A DNA stretch of 64,000 nt from the NCBI GenBank assembly GCA_028751875.1, contig CM054144.1, positions 22,544,526 through 22,608,525 on the forward strand, written 5' to 3'. Positions 1 through 10,418 of the stretch are shown in pieces; within the stretch, counting starts at the first letter, position 1, and each line of letters opens with the position of its first letter. The notes below the pieces were generated by a model. That model made no database searches, was not told the DNA's origin, and saw only the letters and a list, made by a program, of their open reading frames with translations. A program made the position numbers and the translations under genes. This DNA is from Rapana venosa (lineage: Eukaryota > Mollusca > Gastropoda > Neogastropoda > Muricidae).

Positions 1-261
1 TCCAGGGTGCCGGTCACCTGCATGGACATGCTGACCGCCTTCCAGAAGGGGTCACGGAACCCTGACCACGACGGCGTGACCACGCTGCTGTTGGTCGTGG
101 TGTTCACTGGAAGGGAGGTGGAAGGGCTGGGGAGGGTGGAAGACGTGAAAGATGCTTTTTGCGCTGCCATGCTGTGCCGGTATGCTCAAAACCAGTTGCC
201 TGTGATGAAGGCGCCGTCACTGTCTGTTGACCCTGCTGCAGCAAAGAAAACGACAGGATGA
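1..261 (+). CDS. Partial terminal coding exon of an unrecognised gene
   Basis: An open frame runs from the first base of the window to a TGA at 259-261, with no stop before it. It is GC-richer than the sequence that follows, is not repetitive, and shows a mixed amino-acid composition unlike the low-complexity frames nearby. The visible part is about 86 residues with a hydrophobic stretch (TTLLLVVVF, near residues 34-42) and a Lys/Thr tail (AAAKKTTG). No upstream acceptor can be seen because the window begins inside the exon, so the first ATG in the frame (22-24) need not be the start. I do not recognise the family. It could be the 3' exon of a plus-strand gene lying to the left, or a chance open frame. 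The abrupt fall into AT-rich and microsatellite DNA after the stop favours a real terminal exon. Confidence 0.45.
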   Translation, partial: SRVPVTCMDMLTAFQKGSRNPDHDGVTTLLLVVVFTGREVEGLGRVEDVKDAFCAAMLCRYAQNQLPVMKAPSLSVDPAAAKKTTG

Positions 262-362
262 TAACGCTGTTTCCTTTATATTGTGCTTTTTGTTACAAAC
301 GATAATGTTTCAAAACACAAGATCATGGATGATCAAAAGTTACTGGTAAGAAGAATAAGAAC

Positions 363-402
<40 letters not shown>

Positions 403-406
403 ATCT

Positions 407-478
<72 letters not shown>
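363..478. repeat. (CT)n-(CA)n compound microsatellite
   Basis: CT runs with small interruptions pass directly into a CA run. Open frames on both strands here only encode Ser/Leu or Arg/Glu repeats. Confidence 0.97.
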
Positions 479-479
<1 letters not shown>

Positions 480-1004
480 ACGTGCTTCTGGAAAAGCTTT
501 CATCTCATACAATCTGTTAAATCTGTTCGCTTGTCCTAAACGCCATGTGTTAGTGGCTATGGTGCAGAAACAAGGGCAGCAGGACATACTCCTGCTTGTA
601 CGAACAGTGGGCTGCCTGGTTTCTACAATGCAGTGGACCTTTTCCTCCACTTACTTGAAATATCTTTAATTTTTCACAAGGACGCTTAAACGGCATAAAT
701 AAAATAGCCCATAATCAAACAACTTCATCCACTTCAAGATCCTAATGAGATAAGCCCTGCCTATAAACACTATGCTCTGAAAAAAATGTTATTGTTTGTT
801 TTCCCAATATGTAAGACTTGTTTGCAATATAGATGGGTAAACTTGATTCTTGACTAAATTTGAATCTGCGAAAACAAAAGATTCACTGAATTGTAGCAAA
901 CATTGCTTGATTGAGCAACATGACTACAGACTATAGGAAGACGTTGAGCGCTGGTGAGCAAATATAGGCCCATTCAGTAAAGACAATACAAGTCACTTAT
1001 CTTT

Positions 1005-1345
1005 GTTGGCCCAGGCTAAAAGCTTTGTCAGCTATCGACGTAAGTAAGCTACATCCCAAGGCCTACATTAAAATGTTGTAATGCTTTAAAATAGTATTTT
1101 GAGATTGCCTTCAACCGTGACAAGCTCTTATCACAACAAACTGCACTCTCCTTTGCAGAAGAAAGCAAACAATCCTCCGAAGACAGAGAATGGCTGCCTA
1201 TGTTGTGAGATATTTGAAAACAGCTGTACACGCAAACTTCTCATCCAGTGTGTACTTATGATCTCACAGTGTATTCCCAGGTGTGATACGTGAGACAGAG
1301 TTACATGTTCTGGGTGACCTTCGGGGTGTCAAGGGGGGAACGTGC
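1005..1345 (+). repeat. R2 interspersed repeat
   Basis: It has aaaagctttgtcagctat, tgacaagctctta, tgttgtgagatatttgaaaa, cgcaaacttctcatcc, tgtgtacttatgatctcaca, gagttacatgttctgggtga and ggggtgtcaagggggg. Copies are at 44600 and 62350. No protein recognised. Confidence 0.7.
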
Positions 1346-1548
1346 AGCAACACACTTCATCGCTTTAGTCACAATAAAACGACACTACCACAAATTGTGA
1401 TTATTTCTGTCAGTACATGGAGGATACAGCTCGGATAAAGAAGAAAACATACTTTTTTTCTGCGTGTCAACGGTAGCTGGGTTTAACTTTAACATGAAAA
1501 TGGTTTCTACAGTAATGATTTGACACCAGTCATTTCAGAGTCAATAAT

Positions 1549-1570
1549 TTCACACACAGACACACACACA

Positions 1571-1611
<41 letters not shown>
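1549..1611. repeat. (CA)n microsatellite
   Basis: A CA run with a few CAGA interruptions at its left end. A TA run follows at 1794-1824. Confidence 0.97.
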
Positions 1612-1791
1612 CTGGTGAAAACTAGCCTCAAAATCATCACAGTAACATTGAAAACAAAATACATCTTTGCACACACATTCAAAATTCTTCACTTTCTTAG
1701 AAGTAACATGTAGTTCTGCTCTATTCTATTTATCCTTATTATTATCTCTTGCTTCGTTTATGCAAAACCGAAGTCTGTGAAGATCATGGTA

Positions 1792-1828
<37 letters not shown>

Positions 1829-1988
1829 CTTAACATGTTACTAGATCGGTCATAAATCGCCACTTTTCTCTCAGTTATAGCTAGAGCAATTTTAAAGGTA
1901 TCATTATTCTCTCAGTTTGTTTTCTTTAAAGTATAGTTTCAAACGCAACACAACATACAAATCAATCAATCCTTTTCACTCACACCCT

Positions 1989-2275
<287 letters not shown>

Positions 2276-2279
2276 GGAG

Positions 2280-3340
2280 AAAACACGTTATGAAACTGTA
2301 TCAAAACAAACCTGCGTGATGAATTTCGTGGCATTCACTTGATCGCCATCAGCAAAACTATTACGTTCTGATTAATACATAAACCAACAACTGCAGTTGG
2401 TACTGACAATGAAGTGTACACAACCCTATGGCCCCCCTACTCAAGGCAGTGCGCAGCGCATGCAGACAATGCACTCGTACCATGAGACAGTCAGGCTGGG
2501 TCCTGAAGATGCCAAGATCAAGTTGGTCTAATTGACTTGTGACCTTGATTAGCGGTATACTACAACGATGCTTGCTCTCTTGGAGAACCGTTCCAGAAAT
2601 GCCACCTCCTTCAATTTCTCTCTTGCGGGGCAATTCATTTCAAAATTGTTGTTCAGATGCGTGAGAGAAAATATTTAGCAGCAACAGCGGTTAGTGATGA
2701 TCACTGCAACTTTTTGAGATGGCGAGGTTTTGTTTGGTTTTGTTTGTTTCTTTCTTTGTCTTTTTTTATAGCCGGGGGCTGGGGGATTTTTTTGTTGGTT
2801 TTTTATTATTAAGTTTGAGTGCTACAGTTTCTTAGTCTCGAAAATCACACCAAAAAATAATTTTGTTGGAATGATTTTTAGATAGGACTGTTACTTTTTG
2901 ACATGTCTCCATTATAACAGTCAGCTGAGCAAGGAGAGAGTAGGTAAGTCCACTTAAAAAAACAAAAAAACGTTACAAACGTTCTGACCCCGAGATAACT
3001 TTTCTCATTCATATCAGAAACCTTAGTTTCATGATGATCTTATTTTTATCTGGGATATTTCTTTAGCATATGTACCGCATTAGACTACGTATTCACCACA
3101 TATTTTTCTACAGTATATCATTTTCTTAACAATACGGTATTATCCACCACAAAATCTTAATGTTGTCTATTTTTCTCCCTAAGTTGTTAGTTTAAAAGAT
3201 GTCTGCGTTGAACAAAATATAACAGGTGAGCACAAACGTTAATACCCTATGTGATCAAGGCCAGACCAAAACAAATCGATCTTGATCAAAGCTTTTGAAG
3301 AGAGAAGTACATTCTAGTGCTTTCTGGACTTGCTATGCCT
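2280..3340. other. Intergenic, nothing recognised
   Basis: AT-rich unique sequence with no coding signal and no repeat that I can place. Confidence 0.6.
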
Positions 3341-3345
3341 GTAAA

Positions 3346-3665
3346 ACGTTTCCGGCCCAATCCAATCCATTGTTGTTGTTTACAGCCCCAATGATTGTGA
3401 AGCGGTTCCGGCCCAATCCAATCTTGTTGTTCACAGCTTCAATGATTGTGAAGCGGTTCCAATCCAATCCAATCTTGTTGTTTACACCCCCAATGATTGT
3501 GAAGGGTTCCAATCCAATCCAATCTTGTTGTTTACACCCCCAATGATTGTGAAGGGTTCCAATCCAATCCAATCTTGTTGTTTACAGCCCCAAGGATTGT
3601 GAAGCAGTTCCGGCCCAATCCAACCCAATCGTGTTGTGTATATCCCCACTGACTGTGAAGCCGTT
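3346..3665 (+). repeat. 50-51 bp minisatellite, about six units
   Basis: The unit is ccaatccaatcttgttgttt, acagccccaatgattgtgaa, gcggttcc. The marker gattgtgaag falls at 3393, 3444, 3495, 3545 and 3594, a 49-51 bp spacing, with a diverged unit at about 3649. Confidence 0.9.
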
Positions 3666-4239
3666 GATCACAACATTCTTAACATCAGCAGAACACAGTT
3701 ACAGCATAGTCGCTTATAAAGACCATATAAAAACACAAAAAAAACAATTATTGTGTAAACACGAATCTTATCTGGTCCCACTGACTAAGTTAGGTTATTC
3801 AATCCCTCATCCATCGTCTTTCCCAATCTTTTGCATAATAGTAGCTTTTGTTGCAGACGATTTTCATTTTCAGCTATATTTCCCTCGGACAATTCTGAGG
3901 TGAGAAAAGATTTAGCACACCCTCACGAGCTCATAACATTGTATGTCATCTTTGTGGTGCATAGTACGATGTCGCTACGTGACGACTTTCCCTACCAGGT
4001 ACAGCACAGTCAACTGAAGAAATCTAACATGTATATGAGGGGACTTTACTGGTCTTCTCCCTTTATTCTAGCGTGGATTCATTGGTCATGGCACCAAAAT
4101 GAAACTTTCAGGGAATGTCTTGGGAAAGTTGCACCCGCCTGGTGGAAGATATCCTTGTTCAAGTTCTAGATTACATCCTGGAGATGTTCAGGTCATCCAT
4201 ATCACCAAACACAGCTGGATCACTCCTACAAAAGTTATA

Positions 4240-4890
4240 CAGTGTTGTTGTTGTTGCCGTTGTTCTTGTTGTTGTTGTCGTCGTTGCTGCTGTTGTTGTT
4301 GTTTTAAGTACGCTAGGTATAACGCATAATGTGATTTGCATGCATGACCTGTGCTTCTAGTCTCATCTGAAAGATCTGCAGGGGAATGAACTCGCCGCTA
4401 CCACTTAGTGATGTTAACTCCGGGGGAAAATCATCTCAAACAGACATTTCAGCGGTGACTAAAAGAGCATCCTCAGATGACTCTCAGATCACGAGTCTTA
4501 TACTCCAAGCACTTGATTATTCTGCCCAAAAAGAATCAATACAATATTTTCAGCTCATCGGAATAGGGTTTTAGCGCAAATCAAAATTGATGCCACCGAA
4601 CGGTTAGGGAAAAAAAGCCATATAAACTAGAATATTAAATTAAACAGAAGGTTACAGAACGAATTTTCATAGGGGGGGGGGGGGGGGCTCTCCAATACTT
4701 CGTTTTGCTTTGTCAATGTGCATCAATTTTGGATGAAACTGAAAATTGAAGAACGGCCTGAGGATTAGATTAAGATTATTTTAACGGTGGTCAGATATGA
4801 TTTGTGTAGTGTAAAGTTGCGTGTTATTGCTGTTGTTGTTGTTGTTGCTTCTGTTGTTGCTGTTGTTATTGTTGTTGTTATTGTTGTTGA
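4240..4890. repeat. Two (GTT)n-type trinucleotide tracts
   Basis: Imperfect GTT/GTC/GCT repeats at 4240-4304 and GTT/TTA repeats at 4826-4890, with a poly-G run at 4673-4687 between them. The intervening 300 bp shows no gene. Confidence 0.85.
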
Positions 4891-5507
4891 GCATTACCCA
4901 GCTTAACACCATGAAGGTTACCCCATTGACGGAATAAGTCACTGACACAACCATCCCATCCCATCCGGGACTCGCTGAAACTGTATGTAGTTGAGACTGC
5001 ATGTAAACAGTGCATACATAGATTGTGTGCATGGCAATTTTCAAATGCGCCTTCATACACAGGCAGCCATGTTATGACTTCTGTTTAGGCAAGGAATAAC
5101 TGAAGACAATTGTTACGTTAGAATTGAGCTTAGCACAGATGAGGACGATTCCCACATTTTTTCTTCTTCTAAAATTCAAAACCGCAAACAGTACAGCGAC
5201 GTTTTGATAAACGTAGGCCTCGACACTTTCCTTGTTACTGACACAGCGCTTCCTTCCAACACCCGATAAGGACAGTTGTCCCAGCTACAGACACTACGAC
5301 CGTTTTAGTTCTAAGCGAAGGGGCGTAAGGTCTTATCTGGTGCCAGCTTCACACTAGACCTCTGGGAGAAAGCTGTGCGAGAAATAGACAGTGATAAGGG
5401 AAACTGAGACATCTTCTCACGACAGGAAAGTAATTAACTTTTGTGCAGCGCGCGCGTGTGTGTAGAGGATGGGGTGGGGGTGGGGATGTGTGCGTGCGTG
5501 GTGGAGG

Positions 5508-5600
5508 AGGGGGGGGGGGGGGGGGGGGGGGGGGGTGGTGTTTGCGTGCTGTAGTTGTTTTATATACATACATACATACATACATACATACATACATACG
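5508..5600. repeat. Poly-G tract and (ACAT)n microsatellite
   Basis: A G run at about 5511-5535 is followed by an ACAT repeat at about 5564-5600. Confidence 0.95.
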
Positions 5601-5620
5601 CGCGCACATGCATACATACA

Positions 5621-5860
5621 TTTATTTTATTATTTTAAAAACATATTTTATTCTTTTATATCGAGGAATGGAATAAGCACTTATGTGCTTCTTTTTTTAC
5701 ATCCAGTCCCCGTGTGTATGCAGATTTGTAAATTCTGTCATGTTCCCACCGGCACACAATGGCCTACGCTTACAAAAAGCGGAACAGGCTTTAGCGTGTG
5801 CGCAAGATGTTCTGCGTGCGTTTGCACACGGGACCTGGGTTTGTAGTCTCATTCGAATGC
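5621..5860 (-). mobile_element. tRNA-derived SINE body, minus strand, head missing
   Basis: On the minus strand it shows ggccattgtgtgccggtggg, cgcacacgc, gcacataagtgcttattcc and a T-rich end that corresponds to the A-rich 3' tail. The tRNA head is not present; the copy ends in GC-rich dinucleotide DNA. Confidence 0.75.
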
Positions 5861-5864
5861 ATAC

Positions 5865-5982
5865 GCACGCGCGCGCGTGCGTGCGTGCGTGTTTGTGCGT
5901 GTTTGTGTATGTGTGTTTGTATGTGTGTGTGTGTGTGTGCGCGTGCGCGTGCGTGCGTGCGTGCGTGTGTGTGTGCTTGTGC

Positions 5983-6020
<38 letters not shown>
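5865..6020. repeat. (GT)n/(GC)n compound microsatellite
   Basis: GC and GTGC runs grade into pure GT. Alternating purine-pyrimidine sequence throughout. Confidence 0.95.
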
Positions 6021-6021
<1 letters not shown>

Positions 6022-6219
6022 CCAGACGGTACATTGAATAGGCTATACATGCGATTTTTTCTCTCTCTAAGCCGTCCCTCTCTAAAAAAACAACAACCAA
6101 ACTACAATAAAATGAAATCGAAAATACAGTTTAACGTTGTACATGTGTATTGTCTTAATTGAAACATACATTTTCTGTTGTGAATTAGGTAAGAAGTTAT
6201 GTAAAATATGGGCGTGTCT

Positions 6220-6291
6220 CCCTCTTTGGGGATGCAAGGGGTTCTTTCAGTATAAATAGCACCCCGCCTTCTAGAAATTCTGTGCAAGAAA

Positions 6292-6335
<44 letters not shown>

Positions 6336-6640
6336 AAGTATTGGGTTATTATTATTAAGATGTATCCCTAACGGGCGGGGACTGGATGTAAAAAAGCACA
6401 TGTGTGCTTATTCATTATCCTCGAAATAAAAGAATTTGTCATTGTCATTGTCATTGTCTCTCTCTCTCTCTCCTTACCTTTCAATCACCTCTTTTGCTTA
6501 TTTTCTGCCTTCCCAGTCAACTGTCTTGCTTTTTTTCTTTTTCTTTTCAAATCTTCCAAAAATATTCTATTTTCATTAAATGTCATTTTGCCCTTGTTCT
6601 TTTGTTCTGGTGGTCAGGTCTTATCGGTGTGGCAAAGTTA
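6220..6640 (+). repeat. R1 repeat, interrupted by a SINE fragment
   Basis: The left part has ctttggggatgcaaggg, cagtataaatagc and tagaaattctgtgcaagaaa. The right part has ttctgccttcccagtc and ggcaaagttag. The two parts are separated by CT runs and the SINE fragment at 6332-6456. Confidence 0.6.
6332..6456 (+). mobile_element. SINE 3' fragment nested in an R1 repeat
   Basis: It has gtattgggttattattatta, then gggcggggactggatgt, gcacatgtgtgcttattc and ctcgaaataaaagaatttgtc. It interrupts the pyrimidine-rich middle of the R1 copy at 6220-6640. It shares its unusual 5' junction with the copy at 6851. Confidence 0.7.
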
Positions 6641-6684
6641 GCCTTATTTTATTTTTTCATACCCACATCCTTTTGAGTTAACAG

Positions 6685-6685
<1 letters not shown>

Positions 6686-6744
<59 letters not shown>

Positions 6745-6783
6745 GGGGGATGGGGGTTGGGGGGGGGGGGGGGGGGGGGGGGG
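6686..6783. repeat. (CT)n followed by poly-G
   Basis: A CT run to about 6741, then tttt, then a G run to about 6783. Confidence 0.95.
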
Positions 6784-6850
6784 TTGGGGTTTTCTTTTAT
6801 TTGTTTGTTTGTTTTTTTAAGTTCCCCCCTCCCTTGTTCCTACTGTGTGA

Positions 6851-6961
6851 GAGTATGAGTATTGGGTTTATTATTAAGATGTATCCCTACGGGCGGGGAC
6901 TGGAGTAAAAAAGCACATGAGTGCTAATTCATTATCCTCGAAATAAAAGAATTTGTCATTC
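6851..6961 (+). mobile_element. SINE 3' fragment, near-duplicate of the one at 6332
   Basis: It has gtattgggtttattattaag, gggcggggactgga, gcacatgagtgct and ctcgaaataaaagaatttgtc, beginning at the same internal point as the fragment at 6332. It lies between poly-G tracts. Confidence 0.7.
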
Positions 6962-6970
6962 TCTCTCTCT

Positions 6971-7014
<44 letters not shown>

Positions 7015-7036
7015 GGGGGGGGGGAGGGGGGGGCGG
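6961..7036. repeat. Very long poly-G tract
   Basis: A short CT run then about 42 uninterrupted G (6972-7013) and further G-rich sequence to about 7036. It directly precedes the SINE at 7055. Confidence 0.95.
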
Positions 7037-7054
7037 GAACGAGGGGGCTTGGGG

Positions 7055-7400
7055 GGACGGGATAGCCTGGTGGTTAGAGTGATGCATTCGTGATCAGCTG
7101 ACCCGGGTTCGATTTTTGTTCAAGAGGATTTTTCCTCTGGAGTTAACATCAGTGTCGACTCCACTCTCCCCAAAAATCTTTCGGATGACACTATAAACCG
7201 AGGTCCCGTGTGCGAACGCACTCAGAACATCTTGCGCACATGTTAAAACCCGTTCCGCTTTTCGAAAGAGTAGGCCATTGTGTGCCAGTGGGAGCGGATG
7301 ACAAAATTTACCAAACTGCATACACACGGGGATTGGATGAAAGCAAGCACATGAGTGCTTATTCCTGTATCCTCGAAATAAAAGAATAAAATAAAATAAG
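7055..7400 (+). mobile_element. tRNA-derived SINE, full-length-like copy
   Basis: The 5' head has a pol III A-box-like tagcctggtggttagag and B-box-like gggttcgatt (7104-7113). The body has tctttcggatgacactata, aaccgaggtcccgtgtgcg, the palindrome gtgcgaacgcac, ggccattgtgtgcc and a 3' part cacatgagtgcttattcc ending in an (aaata)n-type tail. The same body occurs about ten more times in the window. Confidence 0.85.
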
Positions 7401-7406
7401 ATAGGA

Positions 7407-7410
<4 letters not shown>

Positions 7411-7484
<74 letters not shown>
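7411..7484. repeat. (CT)n microsatellite
   Basis: An uninterrupted CT run after the SINE tail. Confidence 0.97.
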
Positions 7485-7489
<5 letters not shown>

Positions 7490-9150
7490 AGTCACCGGCC
7501 TTTTCGCTCTAAAAATAAAAATAAAATTTCGATCGTCTTTTTCTCGAGGCAACGATAAAGTAAACGATTTGTTGATTATGAACAGCTGCCGTGAACATGG
7601 CTGGAGGTTGAAGAAAAATCCACAAAATATATTTATGCGCACAACTTCCTCTTTTCGTTAATTCAGCTTTTAGATTCAATTCAACAAAAGTTTACCATAT
7701 TTACATCTAATTTACTATGATAATTTTGATTTTTTTGTACTTGGAATTATATATTGGCTTAACTTGTTACTATTAGAAAAACACATATGATCTATTTTCT
7801 CACGCACACGAATATCATTGTTTTTGGTTGGTACAAAGGCTGGTAATCCATACACACTGATTTCTGCTTGTCAACGTTTGTGATCCTTAGTTTCACAGTT
7901 CTTACGATTTTCTGCAACCGTATTTGAGCGATCTTTGTCGACGAAATTGGTAAAGAAATGTTACTTGAATATATTTGTTCGTGCATGGTCAGTTTTGTAC
8001 TGTCGTTGAATAAATGTGATTCTGATTGCCTAAAAAAATGTGTCCTTCACCGTTCACGCCAACACAAACGTGACAAATTATAGATCTGGATAATTATAAC
8101 GGAATAGTACTGACTGTTGAATCGATTACAACTTTTAAAAACTGTACTATTGAATCGTAGTTGCAGATCTGTTGATTAATACCTTTTATAAACCAAGATC
8201 GAGTGAACGGCTTTTTATGTATGTTGATCAGCACACCACTGCAGAGCAGTGCTGATACTTCGTCGTAATAACTATCCGTCACATTGTGCGATGTATGTTT
8301 GTGATGTTCCTTCCACCATTACAAGTTCTTGCAAACTCCAACACCAAGAACCTTCAGTATCATACACAGCATTTGTTTTGACTAGTTAGTAAAACCAGAA
8401 ATATTCACAATTTTAAGGCAATAACTGCTTATAGAGTACACGGGTCGATAGAAGTGGCTAGGAATCTTGTTTCCATGGCACTGGCAGTAGGCTATTATTG
8501 TATTAGTATTACCCATGAATACAGAATAGATTCAGGTGCAAGCTCAGTGTTGTCCTGGAGTTTTACTTTAGTTTTGGGGTTGGCCTTAGTGGTTGCCTTT
8601 GAGTTTGTGGGGTCAGTCAAAATATGCAATTAACATAATAACAATGATTGTGCAAACAAGCTCTTGAATTGATTCTGATCATGCTGAATCTTGTTTTATA
8701 CCAGAGGAAAGAGATTCTGTAATTGGATAATGTTTTTAATCTGGTTCATCTTCTCAATAATACTAAAACAGTAAAAGTAATGAGTAATTTTTCAATAATT
8801 TTCATATTTTAGGGTGTGCACATAACAATAAATGAAGAGGCTATTTTGATAAAAGGGAATAATTTATATGGTTCATAATTATATGGAACATTATTTTAAG
8901 ATCAGTAGTCATCAAGTATAACACTCAGCAGACAATCACAAGAATTATTACTAGTACTTACTACTTTGCTGTATTGAATTTATCAAATTAACAAAGTCCA
9001 TCACTCTAATCATACATGAATTCATAGTGTTTTGATCAGCAATCTGTATTCATGATGAATAATTAATTTATCATTTGTGGGCTGGGGTGTTTGTGAACCC
9101 TTTTTATTTCTTTTAATCTGTATTTATATAATTGTATAGTTATAACATTA
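7490..9150. other. Intergenic, nothing recognised
   Basis: AT-rich unique sequence; open frames are short and stop-rich. Confidence 0.6.
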
Positions 9151-9153
9151 ACA

Positions 9154-9435
9154 GGGACGGGATAGCTCAGTGGTCGGAGCACTCGCTTTACCCCAGCCAA
9201 GTTGTCGAGCGTGGTTACCAGTTGGATGGGTGACCGTTTGCGCGCCTTAGCTTCAGTACAGTTCCCCCAGTTCACCCAGCTGTAAATGGGTACCTGCCCA
9301 GGGAAGGTAAAGCAGCGAGGGAGAGGAGATGGGTGCCACCCTCAATATGCTGGCCCTAGAGAAGTTGAGGTCTCTGACACCTCGCTCCCCTACGACCTTA
9401 TAGGTTATGGGACTCCTTTACCTTTTTTTTTTATA
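9154..9435 (+). mobile_element. SINE-like repeat with tRNA-like head and 5S-rRNA-like block
   Basis: The 5' end (gggatagctcagtggtcgga) resembles a tRNA A box. At 9213-9236, ggttaccagttggatggg then tgaccg resembles the 5S rRNA internal control region (GGTTAGTACTTGGATGGGAG then ACCG from memory; 20 of 24 positions agree). The body runs through gggtacctgcccagggaagg and ctccctacgacc-like sequence to a T run at about 9421, which could end pol III transcription. No flanking duplication was identified. Confidence 0.6.
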
Positions 9436-9551
9436 GTTATAATCCAAGATTTAGAAATAACATGAGGTAACACTAACAGCCCTGATAATTGATATGGCCT
9501 CTGTGGTCAGCATGACTATAATTATAAACAGCAGGATCGGGTAGGATTGGT

Positions 9552-9558
<7 letters not shown>

Positions 9559-9595
<37 letters not shown>

Positions 9596-9596
9596 T
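9559..9596. repeat. (TA)n-(CA)n microsatellite
   Basis: A TA run then a short CA run. Confidence 0.95.
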
Positions 9597-9639
9597 GTAT
9601 ATATTATAACACAACTTCTCTCATCTCTCATACATACAT

Positions 9640-10360
9640 GTATCTTTATCTTTATGAGTTAGTTGTGCTGACTTGCTATCTTATAAATTATAATAATATT
9701 GTGTTGAAAGCTTCATCATTGAAAAGAATAATGTTCCTAAATCAGTAAATGTTGTATTATAATGTGTTCAGTTTTTGTTATTACTATCACTGTATCAGCT
9801 GTCCTTTTCAAGGCTTTTGTGCTTAAGTTGTTAACAACATGGTGACATGAAACTGAAACTGAACGATAAAGAATCAAATCAGAATGTTTGAAATGCATAC
9901 TACTAGTACTAGTAGTAGTACTGTGCATATTTAATGCATTGCCATTATAACTGGCAACATACAATTTTTTATTGATGAGCCTACTTATCTGTTATGCATG
10001 CACATTATAGTATATTATATGTTATTATTAATTTATTATAAATTAGTTACTAGTGGTTTGATTTTAACCATGCCATTGCCATTAAGTCCAGACTAGTATC
10101 AGTGAGTAGCATTTAGTACTATCAATCATAGTATGAGTGATCACTCAGTAAGTAACCCTATGTATGGACCTTTCGGCTTTCCACTTTTCCAGTGAATTGA
10201 TTGTTAGTTATTGTATAGCAAATAGATTTTAAAAGCAAAACAAGCTGAAGGTAGCCATCACTGCCATCAGGTGCCATGATTATGATACAACTTATCTGTG
10301 TGGAACTGCCATCTCTGCAAGTTCAGGCATGCATACATGTGTGATTTTAATCATTATATG

Positions 10361-10418
<58 letters not shown>

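Noticed and set aside
3346..3665. Regularly spaced repeats suggesting a CRISPR array
   Set aside because: The whole 50-51 bp unit is repeated without unique spacers, and the DNA is clearly metazoan.
5683..6162. A 159-residue plus-strand open frame and overlapping minus-strand frames
   Set aside because: They span a minus-strand SINE copy and a GT/GC microsatellite; the Cys/Val or Thr/His repeats come from dinucleotides.
7094..7642. A 182-residue minus-strand open frame
   Set aside because: It is antisense to the SINE at 7055-7400 and the following CT run.
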